A stretch of 64,000 nt of DNA, from assembly GCF_003258595.1 (NCBI RefSeq), contig NZ_QHHQ01000001.1:310001-374000 (forward strand), in the 5' to 3' direction. The position numbers were made by a program, and so were the translations under genes. Origin of the DNA: Acuticoccus sediminis. GTDB lineage: Bacteria; Pseudomonadota; Alphaproteobacteria; Rhizobiales; Amorphaceae. Under the pieces are notes generated by a model that had not been told where the DNA came from, ran no database searches, and saw nothing but the letters and a program-made list of their open reading frames with translations. This document shows positions 16,976-25,986 of this stretch, one piece after another. Each line of letters begins with the position of its first letter. The first letter of the stretch is position 1.

Positions 16976-18364
16976 ATGCCAATTTGGCCGCCTGCTCCCG
17001 GGTCGCTCAAGCGCCCGGCCTACCGCTCCCTGGCACAGACCGTGATCGACGCGGTCTCGGCGGGGGAGCTGTCGCCCGGCACGAAGCTGCCGCCGCACCG
17101 GACGCTCGCCTACGAACTCGGCGTCAGCGTCCAGACCGTGAGCCGCGCCTACGAGGAACTCGCGCGCCTCGGCGTGGTGTCGGGCGAAGTCGGCCGCGGC
17201 AGCTTCGTTCGCGCCGCGAGCGGTGATCCGCGCACCCCGTGGCACCGGATCGACGGATCCGAGCACGTCATCGACCTGTCGATGCTGTCCCCGTCGCTGA
17301 GCAAGACTCATGCCAGGCGCTTCGCCGCGACCCTCACCGAGATCGCCGGCGACATGCCCGATCCCGTCGCCTTCTCGTTCCGCCCGACGGCGACGCTGCA
17401 GACGCACATCCGCCACGCCGTGCGCTGGCTCGCCCACTGCGGGGTCGACGCCGAGCCCGACCGCGTCATCCCCACCAACGGCAACACCAGCGCGATGACG
17501 GTCGCGCTGATGGCGGCGGCCGCGCCCGGCGACCTCGTCGTCACCGAGGAGATGGGCCACCACACGCTGAAGGCGCTGACGGGTAGCCTCGGCATGCGCC
17601 TCATGGGCCTCGCGGTGGACGGCGAGGGCCTTCGGCCGGACGCGCTGGAGCGGGCCTGCCGGATCGGCCCGGTGAAGGCGGTGTTCCTGATGCCGGAGGG
17701 GCTGGGCCCCCTCGCGCTTCGCATGGGTGAGGAGCGGCGCCGGGCGATCGCCGCGGTCTGCCGGCGCTTCGACGTAACGATCATCGAGAGCGATGCCTGG
17801 GGCCCGCTGCAGGCGGACCGCGCGCCACCGCTCGCCTCATTCGCCCCGGAGCGGACCTTCTACCTGACCGGCCTCACCAAGTGCTGCCTCCCGGGGCTGC
17901 GGATCGGCTGGCTGGTGGCGCCGGAGCGGATGGCGACCGGCGCCCGCACGCGCCACCTCGTCACGAGCTGGATGGCGACCGCGCTGATGGCGGAGATCGC
18001 CTCGCGCTGGCTGGCCGACGGCACGGCGAGCGAGCTGGTGCGCTGGCAGCGCGCGGCCATGGGCGCCCGCAACCACGTCGCGCGGCAGATCCTCGGCCCC
18101 CACGGCATCAGCACGACGCCGAACGGGCTGCACGTCTGGCTGCCGCTGCGCGCGCCCTGGCAGGAGGACGCCTTCGTCGCCCTCGCCCGCCACCACGGCG
18201 TCGCCGTCGCCGGCGGCTCGGCCTTCGCAATCGACGAGACGACCCGCCATCGCGGCGTACGCATCTGCCTCGGCCCGTCGGACAGCAAGAGCCTGGAGCG
18301 GGGACTGCAGATCGTCGCCCGCCTCGCAATCAGCGAGCCCGAATTGGCTCACTTGGCGTACTAA
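16976..18364 (+). CDS. enuR: MocR-type PLP-dependent regulator of ectoine utilisation EnuR
   Basis: A 462-residue MocR regulator: a GntR-type winged helix (about residues 10-80, 'LPPHRTLAYELGVSVQTVSRAYEELARLG') fused to an aminotransferase-like domain that binds PLP. The PLP lysine falls at Lys302 in 'LTGLTKCCLPGLRIGW', the same number reported for Ruegeria pomeroyi EnuR. There, PLP bound to the regulator reacts with the intermediates N-alpha-acetyl-diaminobutyrate and diaminobutyrate and relieves repression. The gene is divergent from asnC and lies 182 bp before uehA, so it probably represses the import and catabolic operon. EnuR identity rests on the lysine, domain order and context; other MocR proteins share the fold. 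Confidence 0.92.
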   Translation: MPIWPPAPGSLKRPAYRSLAQTVIDAVSAGELSPGTKLPPHRTLAYELGVSVQTVSRAYEELARLGVVSGEVGRGSFVRAASGDPRTPWHRIDGSEHVIDLSMLSPSLSKTHARRFAATLTEIAGDMPDPVAFSFRPTATLQTHIRHAVRWLAHCGVDAEPDRVIPTNGNTSAMTVALMAAAAPGDLVVTEEMGHHTLKALTGSLGMRLMGLAVDGEGLRPDALERACRIGPVKAVFLMPEGLGPLALRMGEERRRAIAAVCRRFDVTIIESDAWGPLQADRAPPLASFAPERTFYLTGLTKCCLPGLRIGWLVAPERMATGARTRHLVTSWMATALMAEIASRWLADGTASELVRWQRAAMGARNHVARQILGPHGISTTPNGLHVWLPLRAPWQEDAFVALARHHGVAVAGGSAFAIDETTRHRGVRICLGPSDSKSLERGLQIVARLAISEPELAHLAY

Positions 18365-18403
18365 TGATTTCAGCACTATCGCGATTGTCATGGTTCAATA
18401 AAG

Positions 18404-18433
18404 CATTTGACATGAATTGGACTGTGTTAAACG
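18404..18433 (+). promoter_or_regulatory. Putative uehA promoter
   Basis: A consensus TTGACA at 18407-18412 precedes TAAACG at 18428-18433 with 15-bp spacing, about 114 bp before the uehA ATG. The preceding CA makes CATTTGACA, shared in inverted orientation with the asnC promoter region. ATTG-N8-CAAT at about 18384-18399 lies just upstream and could be part of an EnuR site. The spacing is short, so an activator or repressor may set promoter strength. Confidence 0.4.
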
Positions 18434-18546
18434 CTCACGCCAATTCGATGTGACGGATTTGTCACGTCCTGCGGCGGCCCGCGTCTCGACGCCGGTGTCG
18501 CCGTCCGCGTGTGCGTAACCGCGAAGTTCAAAGAAGGATGACGACG

Positions 18547-19572
18547 ATGACCAAGCTGTTCAGCCGAGCCATCGGCGGAGCGAGCGTGCTCGCCATCATG
18601 TTGGTGGCCCAGTCCGCCAACGCCGCCACCTGGCGCTACGCCTTCGAGGAGGCGCTCGAGGAGGTGCAGGGCAAGTTCGCCCAGAAGTTCAAGGAAGAGA
18701 TCGAGGCGAACACCGATCACACGGTGCAGCTCTTCCCCTTCGGCACGCTCGGCGAATCCGACGACATCATGGAACAGGCGCAGTCCGGCATCCTGAACTT
18801 CGTCGACCAGTCGCCGGGCTTCACGGGCGCGCTCATCCCCGAGGCGCAGGTCTTCTTCGTCCCCTACCTCCTGCCGCAGGACCAGGACACGCTGAACGAG
18901 TTCTTCCGCTCGTCGGTCGCCATCAACGAGATGTTCCCCAAGCTCTACGCCGAGCAGGGCCTGCAGCTCCTGACGATGTTCCCGGAAGGCGAGGTCTGCA
19001 TGACCACGCAGGACCCGGTCCACTCGCCGGACGACCTCAACGAGGTGAAGTTCCGCGTGATGACCAACCCGCTGCTGGTCGAGAGCTACAAGGCCTTCGG
19101 CGCGACGCCGACGCCGCTCCCCTGGGGCGAAGTCTACGGCGCGCTGCAGACCGGCATCATCCAGGGCCAGGAGAACCCGGGCTTCTTCCTCGAGTCCACG
19201 AAGATGTACGAGGTGACGGACGTCATCACCTGCATCGGCCACAACAACTTCACCACCGCGGTGATGGCCAACAAGGACTTCTACGACGGCCTCTCCGAGG
19301 ATGACCAGAAGGCCATCGACGCCGCCATCGAGGCCTCCTTCGACTACATCCTCGACTACCAGCAGGGTCTTCAGGACGAGTCGCTCGAGAAGATCAAGGA
19401 AGCCAAGCCGGAGATGCAGATCAACATCCTCTCCGAAGACGAGCGCAAGCCCTTCATGGAGACCGCCGGCGACGTCGAGGACGCCTTCATCGAGATGACC
19501 GGCGACGGGGGCGAGGAGATCCTGAACCAGATGAAGAAGGACCTCGCGACCGCCGAACAGGCGACCCAGTAG
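18547..19572 (+). CDS. uehA: TRAP transporter ectoine-binding protein UehA (DctP family)
   Basis: A 341-residue periplasmic solute-binding protein of the DctP family. A Sec leader (residues 1-26, 'FSRAIGGASVLAIMLVAQSANA') precedes the mature 'ATWRYAFEEALEEVQGKFAQKF'. The central 'KFRVMTNPLLVESYKAFGATPTPLPWGEVYGAL' region contains the conserved arginine and helix of TRAP binding proteins. I chose the ATG at 18547 because AAGAAGG lies 9 bases upstream; an in-frame ATG at 18538 abuts that site. The order behind enuR and before the membrane subunits, usp and eutABC identifies it as the ectoine/5-hydroxyectoine receptor UehA. Confidence 0.92.
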   Translation: MTKLFSRAIGGASVLAIMLVAQSANAATWRYAFEEALEEVQGKFAQKFKEEIEANTDHTVQLFPFGTLGESDDIMEQAQSGILNFVDQSPGFTGALIPEAQVFFVPYLLPQDQDTLNEFFRSSVAINEMFPKLYAEQGLQLLTMFPEGEVCMTTQDPVHSPDDLNEVKFRVMTNPLLVESYKAFGATPTPLPWGEVYGALQTGIIQGQENPGFFLESTKMYEVTDVITCIGHNNFTTAVMANKDFYDGLSEDDQKAIDAAIEASFDYILDYQQGLQDESLEKIKEAKPEMQINILSEDERKPFMETAGDVEDAFIEMTGDGGEEILNQMKKDLATAEQATQ

Positions 19573-19580
19573 CGCGAGCC

Positions 19581-19605
19581 GGCCGGGCACGTCATCCGCC
19601 CGGCC
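19581..19605 (+). terminator. Intra-operon hairpin between uehA and uehB
   Basis: An 8-bp perfect stem (GGCCGGGC with GCCCGGCC) and a 9-base loop lie 9 bases past the uehA stop. Such structures after binding-protein genes often stabilise the upstream message or stop part of transcription, so that the receptor outnumbers the membrane subunits. That role is inference. Confidence 0.5.
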
Positions 19606-19674
19606 CCCCGCCACGGTGCGGTCCGGGGTCGGACCCGCCGCCCCGCCACCGCCAACCGATCTGGAGCGTTGCCT

Positions 19675-20289
19675 ATGAGTGAGACGCCGGTAGCCACGGA
19701 CAATGCGCCCGCGCCGAAGACGAAGGACCTGGGCGACGACGTCTCGGCCCTGCCCGGCGTCCTCGGCATCGTCGACCTCGCGATCGCCAGGATGGAGGCC
19801 GTATTCCTCGCCCTCGGCGTGCTGCTGATGGCGCTCAACACCGTGTCGAACGTCGTCAGCCGTTACGTCTTCAACGAGAGCCTCTACTTCTCCGAAGAGC
19901 TCAACCAGATCCTCATCATCCTGATCACCTTCGCCGGCATCTCCTACGCCGCGCGGCACGGTCGGCACATCCGCATGTCGGCGATCTACGACCAGCTTCC
20001 GCCGCCCGCGCGCAAGTGGCTGATGGTGCTGATCGCCAGCGTCACGGCCGTCTTCATGTTCGGCCTCTGCTATTTCGCCTTCAGCTACCTGCAGACGCAG
20101 ATGAGCCGCGGCCGCGTGCTGCCCGCCCTGCAGATCCCGATCTGGTGGACCGTCGTCTGGCTCCCCCTCGGGTTCTTCATGACGGGCGTCCAATACCTGC
20201 TGACGGCCATCAAGAACATCATCGAACCCGACGTCTACCTCTCCACATCGGTGCTGGAAGGGTACGGCGACGACGAGCTGGAGATCTGA
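19675..20289 (+). CDS. uehB: TRAP transporter small membrane subunit UehB (DctQ family)
   Basis: A 204-residue DctQ-type protein. Four membrane spans begin near residue 35 ('[25 protein letters not shown]'), followed by the family-typical '[29 protein letters not shown]'. The N-terminal 30 residues are polar. It partners the large subunit UehC in the sodium-driven import of ectoines delivered by UehA. The ATG at 19675 is preferred; a TTG two codons upstream is possible. The uehC start follows after 3 bases. Confidence 0.9.
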   Translation: MSETPVATDNAPAPKTKDLGDDVSALPGVLGIVDLAIARMEAVFLALGVLLMALNTVSNVVSRYVFNESLYFSEELNQILIILITFAGISYAARHGRHIRMSAIYDQLPPPARKWLMVLIASVTAVFMFGLCYFAFSYLQTQMSRGRVLPALQIPIWWTVVWLPLGFFMTGVQYLLTAIKNIIEPDVYLSTSVLEGYGDDELEI

Positions 20290-20292
20290 GCC

Positions 20293-21579
20293 ATGGCCCT
20301 CACGATCTTTTCCGTCATGATCGGCCTCCTCCTCATCGGCTTCCCGATGATGATCCCGTTGATCTCCGGCGCCACGCTGGGTTTCGTGCTGATCTTCGGC
20401 GGCCTCGGGCAGATGGAGACGATGGTGCAGCAGATGCTCGCCGGCATCCGCCCGGCGTCGCTGATCGCGGTGCCGATGTTCATCTTCGCCGCCGACATCA
20501 TGACGCGCGGGCGCTCCGCCAACCGGCTGATCGACATGGTGATGGCGTTCGTCGGCCACATCCGCGGCGGCCTCGCGGTCTCGACGGCGGCGGCGTGCAC
20601 CATGTTCGGCGCCGTCTCCGGCTCGACACAGGCGACCGTCGTCGCCGTCGGCTCGCCGCTGCGGCCGCGGATGCTGGAGGCCGGCTACAAGGACTCGTTC
20701 GTCCTCGCCCTCATCGTCAACGCGTCGGACATCGCATTCCTGATCCCCCCGTCCATCGGCATGATCATCTACGGCGTGGTGTCGAACACCTCGATCGCCG
20801 AGCTCTTCATCGCCGGCGTCGGGCCGGGCCTCCTCATCCTGGTGCTCTTCTCGGCCTACTCCATCATCTACGCGAAGCTGCAGGACGTGCCGACGGAGCG
20901 GCCCGCCACGTGGGGCGAGCGGGCCCGCGCCGTGCAGGCGGCGCTCTGGCCGCTCGGCTTCCCGGTGATCATCATCGGGGGCATCTACGGCGGCGTCTTC
21001 TCGCCGACCGAGGCGGCGGCGGCCTGCGTCCTCTACGCGCTGATCCTGGAGCTGCTGATCTTCCGGTCCATCGACGTGGCCGAGGTGTGGGAGACGGCGA
21101 AGTCCACCGGGCTGATCACCGCCGTCGTCTTCATCCTCATCGGCGCGGGCGCGGCCTTCTCCTACGTGATCTCCTTCGCGCAGATCCCCCAGGCGATCCT
21201 CGGCTCGATCGGGATCGACGGGATGAGCGGGATCGGCGTCCTCTTCGTGATCTCGATCGCCTTCTTCATCGGCTGCATGTTCGTCGACCCGATCGTGGTG
21301 ATCCTCATCCTGGTGCCGATCTTCGCGCCGGTGGTGAAGTCGGCCGGCCTCGACCCGGTGCTGGTCGGCACGATCGTGACGCTGCAGGTGGCGATCGGCT
21401 CGGCGACGCCACCGTTCGGATGCGACATCTTCACCGCCATCGCGGTCTTCAAGCGGCCGTACATGGAGGTGATCCGGGGGACGCCGCCGTTCATCATGAT
21501 CCTGCTCGGCGTCTCCGTCGCGCTGATCTTCTTCCCGCAGATCGCGCTCTTCCTGCGTGACCTGGCGTTCGCGGACTGA
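20293..21579 (+). CDS. uehC: TRAP transporter large permease UehC (DctM family)
   Basis: A 428-residue DctM-type subunit with about twelve membrane segments. Family signatures include 'AVPMFIFAADIMTRGRSANRLIDM' near 55-78, 'AVSGSTQATVVAVGSPLRPRM' near 110-130 and 'DIAFLIPPSIGMIIYGVVSNTS' near 145-166. It is the transport subunit of the UehABC system, taking up ectoine and hydroxyectoine with a sodium gradient. It lies 3 bases after uehB and 24 bases before usp. Confidence 0.93.
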   Translation: MALTIFSVMIGLLLIGFPMMIPLISGATLGFVLIFGGLGQMETMVQQMLAGIRPASLIAVPMFIFAADIMTRGRSANRLIDMVMAFVGHIRGGLAVSTAAACTMFGAVSGSTQATVVAVGSPLRPRMLEAGYKDSFVLALIVNASDIAFLIPPSIGMIIYGVVSNTSIAELFIAGVGPGLLILVLFSAYSIIYAKLQDVPTERPATWGERARAVQAALWPLGFPVIIIGGIYGGVFSPTEAAAACVLYALILELLIFRSIDVAEVWETAKSTGLITAVVFILIGAGAAFSYVISFAQIPQAILGSIGIDGMSGIGVLFVISIAFFIGCMFVDPIVVILILVPIFAPVVKSAGLDPVLVGTIVTLQVAIGSATPPFGCDIFTAIAVFKRPYMEVIRGTPPFIMILLGVSVALIFFPQIALFLRDLAFAD

Positions 21580-21603
21580 CAACGACAAGAAGCCGGAGGT
21601 CCC

Positions 21604-22041
21604 GTGTTCAAACGCATCCTGGTTCCGTGCGACGGATCCACCCACGCGAGCCAGGCCTTGGAGAAGGCCGTGGAGCTGCAAAAGCTGACGGGAAGCGAAC
21701 TGCTGCTGCTCACCGTCTACCGCCACTACAGCTACCTCGAGAGCACCTTCTCGATGGTGCGTCCGAGCGAACCGGAATCGATGGACGACGTGATGCGCGA
21801 GTACGCCGAGGACATCGGCCGCAAGACCAAGGAGCGGGCGATCGCTCTCGGCGCCGACCGTCCGCGCGGGTTCGTCAAGAACGGCCCCGTCGCGCGGTCG
21901 ATCGTCGCCTTCGCGGAGGAGCACGGCTGCGACCTCGTCGTGATCGGCAAGCGGGGCCTCGGCTCCATCGAGGAGTATCTGCTGGGCAGCGTCTCCCACA
22001 AGGTCACCGGCCTCGCCCGTTGCCCGGTTCTCGTGGTCTGA
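21604..22041 (+). CDS. usp: Universal stress protein of the ectoine transporter operon (TeaD-like)
   Basis: A 145-residue single-domain UspA protein: 'KRILVPCDGSTHASQALEKAVEL' at the N terminus and the ATP-binding 'VIGKRGLGSIEEYLLGSVSHKVTGLARCPVLVV' at the end (a G-2x-G-9x-G(S) pattern). In Halomonas the homologue TeaD binds ATP and adjusts the activity of the TeaABC ectoine transporter, so a regulatory role on UehABC is likely. The start is GTG at 21604 with GGAGG about 6 bases before. It lies between uehC and eutA, only one base from eutA. Confidence 0.9.
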   Translation: MFKRILVPCDGSTHASQALEKAVELQKLTGSELLLLTVYRHYSYLESTFSMVRPSEPESMDDVMREYAEDIGRKTKERAIALGADRPRGFVKNGPVARSIVAFAEEHGCDLVVIGKRGLGSIEEYLLGSVSHKVTGLARCPVLVV

Positions 22042-22042
22042 C

Positions 22043-22804
22043 ATGACCGCCGTCGCCCCCTCACCCGTTGCCGTGCGGCTCGACCCGGAGCCGGTGCGCC
22101 GCATCGGCCTCATCGCCCTCTCGACCGACCTCACCAGCGAGCGCGACGCCGCGCGCCTCCTGCCGCCCGGCGTCGCGATGCACACGACGCGGGTGCCGTT
22201 CGAGAACCCGACGACGCCGGCGACGCTGCGCCGCCTCGCCGATGGTCTGACCGACGCTGCGGACCTTCTCGTGCCGGGCCTCGCGCTGGAGGCGATCATC
22301 TTCAGCTGTACCGCCGCCTCGGCCACCATCGGCGACGGCGAGGTCGCCCGGCGCATCGGCGTCGCGCGGCCGGACGTCCCCGTGGTGACGCCGCCCGACG
22401 CGGCCGTCGACGCCTTCGCCGCGCTGGGCGTGTCGCGCATCGCCATGCTGACGCCCTACCTTCCCGAGACCACCGAGCCGATGGTCGCGTACTTCGAGGG
22501 GCGCGGCATCGCCGTCGCCACCGCCCACTGCCTCGGCCTCGCGGACGACCGGGAGATGGGCCGGGTCGACCACGCCACCATCCTCGCCGCGGGCGAGGCG
22601 GCCGACTGCGTCGGCGCCGAGGCGCTGTTCGTGTCCTGCACCGCGCTCCCGGCGATCGGTGTCATCGACCAGCTCGAGGCACGGCTCGGCAAGCCCGTCG
22701 TCTCCTCGAACCAGGCGAGCTTCTGGCGCGCGCTCGGCCACGCCGGCGTCACGGTGCGCGGTCCCGGCCGCCTCTTCGACACGCCGGTCGCGGTCCCGGC
22801 ATGA
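22043..22804 (+). CDS. eutA: Hydroxyectoine utilisation protein EutA (Asp/Glu racemase-like)
   Basis: A 253-residue protein of the Asp/Glu racemase and maleate isomerase superfamily. The two active-site cysteines expected of the fold appear in 'AIIFSCTAASATIG' near residue 90 and 'ALFVSCTALPAIG' near 198. EutA works with EutB and EutC to convert 5-hydroxyectoine to ectoine before ring opening; the individual step is not firmly known, but a stereochemical inversion has been proposed. The stop overlaps the eutB start by four bases (ATGA). Confidence 0.9.
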   Translation: MTAVAPSPVAVRLDPEPVRRIGLIALSTDLTSERDAARLLPPGVAMHTTRVPFENPTTPATLRRLADGLTDAADLLVPGLALEAIIFSCTAASATIGDGEVARRIGVARPDVPVVTPPDAAVDAFAALGVSRIAMLTPYLPETTEPMVAYFEGRGIAVATAHCLGLADDREMGRVDHATILAAGEAADCVGAEALFVSCTALPAIGVIDQLEARLGKPVVSSNQASFWRALGHAGVTVRGPGRLFDTPVAVPA

Positions 22805-23787
22805 GCATCACCGTCGACGACGTGCTGGCGGCGCGCGCGCGGATCGCCGGCACGATCCGCGCCACGCCGGTCGAGCCTTCGCCCAGCCTCACCGAGAGGG
22901 CCGGGCAGCCGGTGAACCTCAAGCTGGAGCACCATCAGCGCTCCGGCTCCTTCAAGCTGCGCGGTGCGGCGAACGCGATCCTGAAGCTGTCCGACGCGGA
23001 GAAGGCGCGCGGCGTCGTCGCCGTCTCCACCGGAAACCACGGACGCGGCGTCGCGCGGGCCGCGCGCGAGAACGGGGTGCGCGCGGTGGTCTGCATGTCG
23101 CGGCTGGTGCCGCGGAACAAGCTGGACGCGATCCGCGCAGAGGGCGCCGAGGTCGTCATCACCGGCCGCAGCCAGGACGAGGCGCAGGTCGAGGCCGACC
23201 GCCTCGCCGCCGGGGGCATGGTGATGATCCCGCCCTTCGACCACGCCGACATCATCGCCGGTCAGGCGACGCTGGGCCTCGAGATCGTGGAGGCGATGCC
23301 GGAGGTCGAGACGGTCCTGGTCCAGCTCTCCGGCGGCGGCCTCATCGCGGGCGTCGCGCTCGCCGCGAAGGCGCGGCGGCCCGGGGTTCGGGTCGTCGGC
23401 ATCTCCATGGAGCGCGGCGCGGCGATGCACGCGAGCCTCGCCGCCGGCCATCCCGTCGAGGTGGAAGAAATGCCGACGCTCGCCGACAGCCTCGGCGGCG
23501 GCATCGGCCTCCGGAACCGCTACACGTTCCGGATGGTGCGCGACCTCGTCGACGAGGTGGTGCTCCTCACCGAGGACGAGATCGCCGCCGGCATCCGCCA
23601 CGCCTATTTCGCCGAACGGCAGATCGTGGAGGGGTCCGGCGCGGTCGGCATCGCCGCCCTGCTGGCGGACAAGGTGCGGCTCGCCGGCCCGGCGATGGTG
23701 GTACTGTCCGGTGGCAACATCGACATGACGCTCCACCACCGCGTCGTCTCCGGCGAGACGGTGGACGTCGCCGCGGCCGCCGCCTGA
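22801..23787 (+). CDS. eutB: Hydroxyectoine utilisation dehydratase EutB (threonine dehydratase-like)
   Basis: A 328-residue fold-type II PLP enzyme related to serine/threonine dehydratase. The PLP lysine is in 'HHQRSGSFKLRGAANAI' near residue 51, the asparagine loop in 'VSTGNHGRGVA' near 78, and the glycine-rich phosphate loop in 'LSGGGLIAGVA' near 180. Within the EutABC set it is thought to dehydrate the hydroxyl-bearing intermediate derived from 5-hydroxyectoine. It overlaps eutA (ATGA) and eutC (TGATG), showing tight coupling. Confidence 0.92.
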   Translation: MSITVDDVLAARARIAGTIRATPVEPSPSLTERAGQPVNLKLEHHQRSGSFKLRGAANAILKLSDAEKARGVVAVSTGNHGRGVARAARENGVRAVVCMSRLVPRNKLDAIRAEGAEVVITGRSQDEAQVEADRLAAGGMVMIPPFDHADIIAGQATLGLEIVEAMPEVETVLVQLSGGGLIAGVALAAKARRPGVRVVGISMERGAAMHASLAAGHPVEVEEMPTLADSLGGGIGLRNRYTFRMVRDLVDEVVLLTEDEIAAGIRHAYFAERQIVEGSGAVGIAALLADKVRLAGPAMVVLSGGNIDMTLHHRVVSGETVDVAAAAA

Positions 23788-24773
23788 TGCCGACCGTCAC
23801 CCTCCTCAGCCAGGCCGAACTGAAGTCGCTCGTCCCGCTGGACGCCGACGCGGTGACGTGCGTCGAGGAGGCCTTCGCGACGCTCGCCCGCGGCGGTGTC
23901 GCGATGCCGCCGATCCTCTCCATGGCGATCCCCGAGCATAACGGCGAGATCGACGTGAAGACCGCCTACGTGCCGGGCCTGCCCGCCTTCGCGGTGAAGA
24001 TGTCGCCGGGCTTCTTCGACAATCCCGCCAGGGGACTGCCCTCGACGTCGGGCCTGATGGTGGTCTTCTCGTCCGAGACCGGCGAGGTCCGGGCCATGCT
24101 GCTCGACAACGGGTACCTCACGGATGTGCGCACCGCCGCCGCCGGGGCCGTCGCCGCACGCCACCTCGCGCGCGAGGACGCCTCGACGGCGGCCATCATC
24201 GGCACCGGCCTCCAGGCGGAGTTGCAGCTGCGGGCGCTGACCCTGGTCCGGCCGATCCGCACGGCCCGGATCTGGGGCCGCTCGGCGGAGAAGGCGGAGC
24301 GCCTCGCCGCGGCCGCCGCCGCGCTCGGCCTCGAGGCCGAAGCGGCGCCTTCCGCCGAGGCGGCGATCCGCGGGGCCGACATCGTCGTGACCACGACGCC
24401 CGCCACGGAACCGCTCGTCGCCGCGGCATGGCTGGAGCCGGGCCAGCACCTGACCGCGATGGGCTCGGACCAGCACCACAAGTGCGAGATCGAGCCGGCC
24501 TGCCTCGCCCGCGCGACCTACGTCCCCGACCGCCTCGCCCAGACCCGCATCCTCGGCGAGCTGCGCAGCGCCATCGCCGCCGGCGTGGTCGACGCCGACG
24601 CCACGTTCCCGGAACTCGGCGACGTCATCATCGGCCGCGCGCCCGGCCGGCGCCATGCCGGGGACATCACCATCGCGGACCTCACCGGAACCGGTGTACA
24701 GGACACCGCCATCGCGACCCTCGCCCTGGAGCGCGCGGCGCTCCACAAGACCGGTACCCGTCTTGCCACCTGA
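23787..24773 (+). CDS. eutC: Hydroxyectoine utilisation protein EutC (ornithine cyclodeaminase-like)
   Basis: A 328-residue member of the ornithine cyclodeaminase/mu-crystallin family. The NAD-binding Rossmann motif 'AAIIGTGLQAELQLRAL' is near residue 135. The substrate region has 'DVKTAYVPGLPAFAVKMSPGF' near 55 and the catalytic-type Asp in 'AMGSDQHHKCEIEP' near 229. EutC probably supplies the reductase-type step that completes conversion of hydroxyectoine to ectoine. The ATG shares its A with the eutB stop (TGATG). Confidence 0.92.
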   Translation: MPTVTLLSQAELKSLVPLDADAVTCVEEAFATLARGGVAMPPILSMAIPEHNGEIDVKTAYVPGLPAFAVKMSPGFFDNPARGLPSTSGLMVVFSSETGEVRAMLLDNGYLTDVRTAAAGAVAARHLAREDASTAAIIGTGLQAELQLRALTLVRPIRTARIWGRSAEKAERLAAAAAALGLEAEAAPSAEAAIRGADIVVTTTPATEPLVAAAWLEPGQHLTAMGSDQHHKCEIEPACLARATYVPDRLAQTRILGELRSAIAAGVVDADATFPELGDVIIGRAPGRRHAGDITIADLTGTGVQDTAIATLALERAALHKTGTRLAT

Positions 24774-24783
24774 AGCCGAATCC

Positions 24784-25986
24784 ATGACCAAGGACCCGAC
24801 CACCATCGTCCCCCGGCTCCACTTCGAGCCCGCCGAATTCGAAGCGCGGATCGCCAAGACCCGCGCCGCGATGGAGCGGGCCGGCGTCGACGCCATCGTC
24901 GTTTCCGATCCCTCCAACATGGCCTGGCTGACCGGTTACGACGGCTGGTCCTTCTACGTGCACCAGTGCGTCGTCCTGGGCCTCGCCTTCGACCCCTTCT
25001 GGTTCGGCCGCGAGCAGGACGCGCAGGGCGCCTACCGCACCGTCTTCATGGGCGCCGACAACGTGATCGGCTACGCCGACCACTACGTGCAGTCCGAGGT
25101 GCGCCACCCGATGGAGGTGCTGGCCGCCGACCTCGCGACGCGCGGCCTCTCGGCCGGCACCGTCGGCGTCGAGATGGACAATTACTGGTTCTCCGCCCGC
25201 GCCTTCGCGACATTGCAGAAGGGCCTGCCCGACGCGACGTTCACGGACACGACCGGCCTCGTGAACTGGCAGCGCGCGGTGAAGAGCCCGCAGGAGCTCG
25301 CCTACATGCGCACCGCCGCGCGGATCGTCGAGCGGATGCACAAGCGCATCGCCGAGGTCATCGAGCCGGGGATGCGCAAGTGCGACCTCGTCGCCGACAT
25401 CTACGACGCGGCGCTGCGCTACGACCCGGAGATCGGTGCCGGCGGCGACTACCCCGCCATCGTGCCGCTGCTGCCGTCCGGCTCGGACGCGGCGGCGCCG
25501 CACCTCACCTGGGACGACCGGCCCATGAAGTCCGGCGAGGCGACGTTCTTCGAGATCGCCGGCGTCTACAACCGGTACCACTGCCCGCTGAGCCGCACCG
25601 TGTCGCTGGGCGCGCCGAGCGAGGCGCTGAAGCGCACCGAGGAGGCGGTGCTGGAGGGCATGGAGAAGGGCCTCGCCGCCGCCAGGGCCGGCAACCTGTG
25701 CGAGGATGTCGCCAACGCCTTCTTCGCTGTCCTGCGAAAGTACGGGATCGAGAAGAACAACCGCACCGGCTACCCCATCGGGATCTCCTATCCCCCCGAC
25801 TGGGGCGAGCGCACGATGAGCCTGCGCCCCGGCGACAAGACCGTCCTCGAGCCGAACATGACGTTCCACTTCATGACCGGCATCTGGGCCGGCGACTACG
25901 GCCTCGAGATCACCGAGAGCATCGTCATCGGCGAGGGCGGGCCGGAGTGCCTCGCCAACGTCGAGCGCGCGCTGGTGGTGAAATGA
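24784..25986 (+). CDS. doeA: Ectoine hydrolase DoeA/EutD (M24 fold)
   Basis: A 400-residue protein with the two-domain creatinase/M24 fold. It hydrolyses the ectoine ring, giving mainly N-alpha-acetyl-L-2,4-diaminobutyrate. Four of the five M24 metal-ligand positions are replaced: 'FFEIAGVYNRYHCPLSRT' has Glu and Pro where two Asp are usual, 'TGYPIGI' has Tyr for His, and 'FHFMTG' lacks the Glu. This fits the metal-independent chemistry reported for this enzyme and separates it from the true M24 peptidase at 35331-36548. The N-terminal 'DPSNMAWLTGYDGWSFY' is typical. It is 10 bases after eutC and overlaps doeB (ATGA). Confidence 0.93.
   Translation: MTKDPTTIVPRLHFEPAEFEARIAKTRAAMERAGVDAIVVSDPSNMAWLTGYDGWSFYVHQCVVLGLAFDPFWFGREQDAQGAYRTVFMGADNVIGYADHYVQSEVRHPMEVLAADLATRGLSAGTVGVEMDNYWFSARAFATLQKGLPDATFTDTTGLVNWQRAVKSPQELAYMRTAARIVERMHKRIAEVIEPGMRKCDLVADIYDAALRYDPEIGAGGDYPAIVPLLPSGSDAAAPHLTWDDRPMKSGEATFFEIAGVYNRYHCPLSRTVSLGAPSEALKRTEEAVLEGMEKGLAAARAGNLCEDVANAFFAVLRKYGIEKNNRTGYPIGISYPPDWGERTMSLRPGDKTVLEPNMTFHFMTGIWAGDYGLEITESIVIGEGGPECLANVERALVVK

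Noticed and set aside
18427-22446. A 1339-codon open frame on the minus strand across uehABC, usp and eutA
   Set aside because: Its translation is rich in Asp, Glu, Arg, His and Gly with no recognisable domain, and the plus strand carries six clear genes. It is a by-product of high GC at codon position 3.
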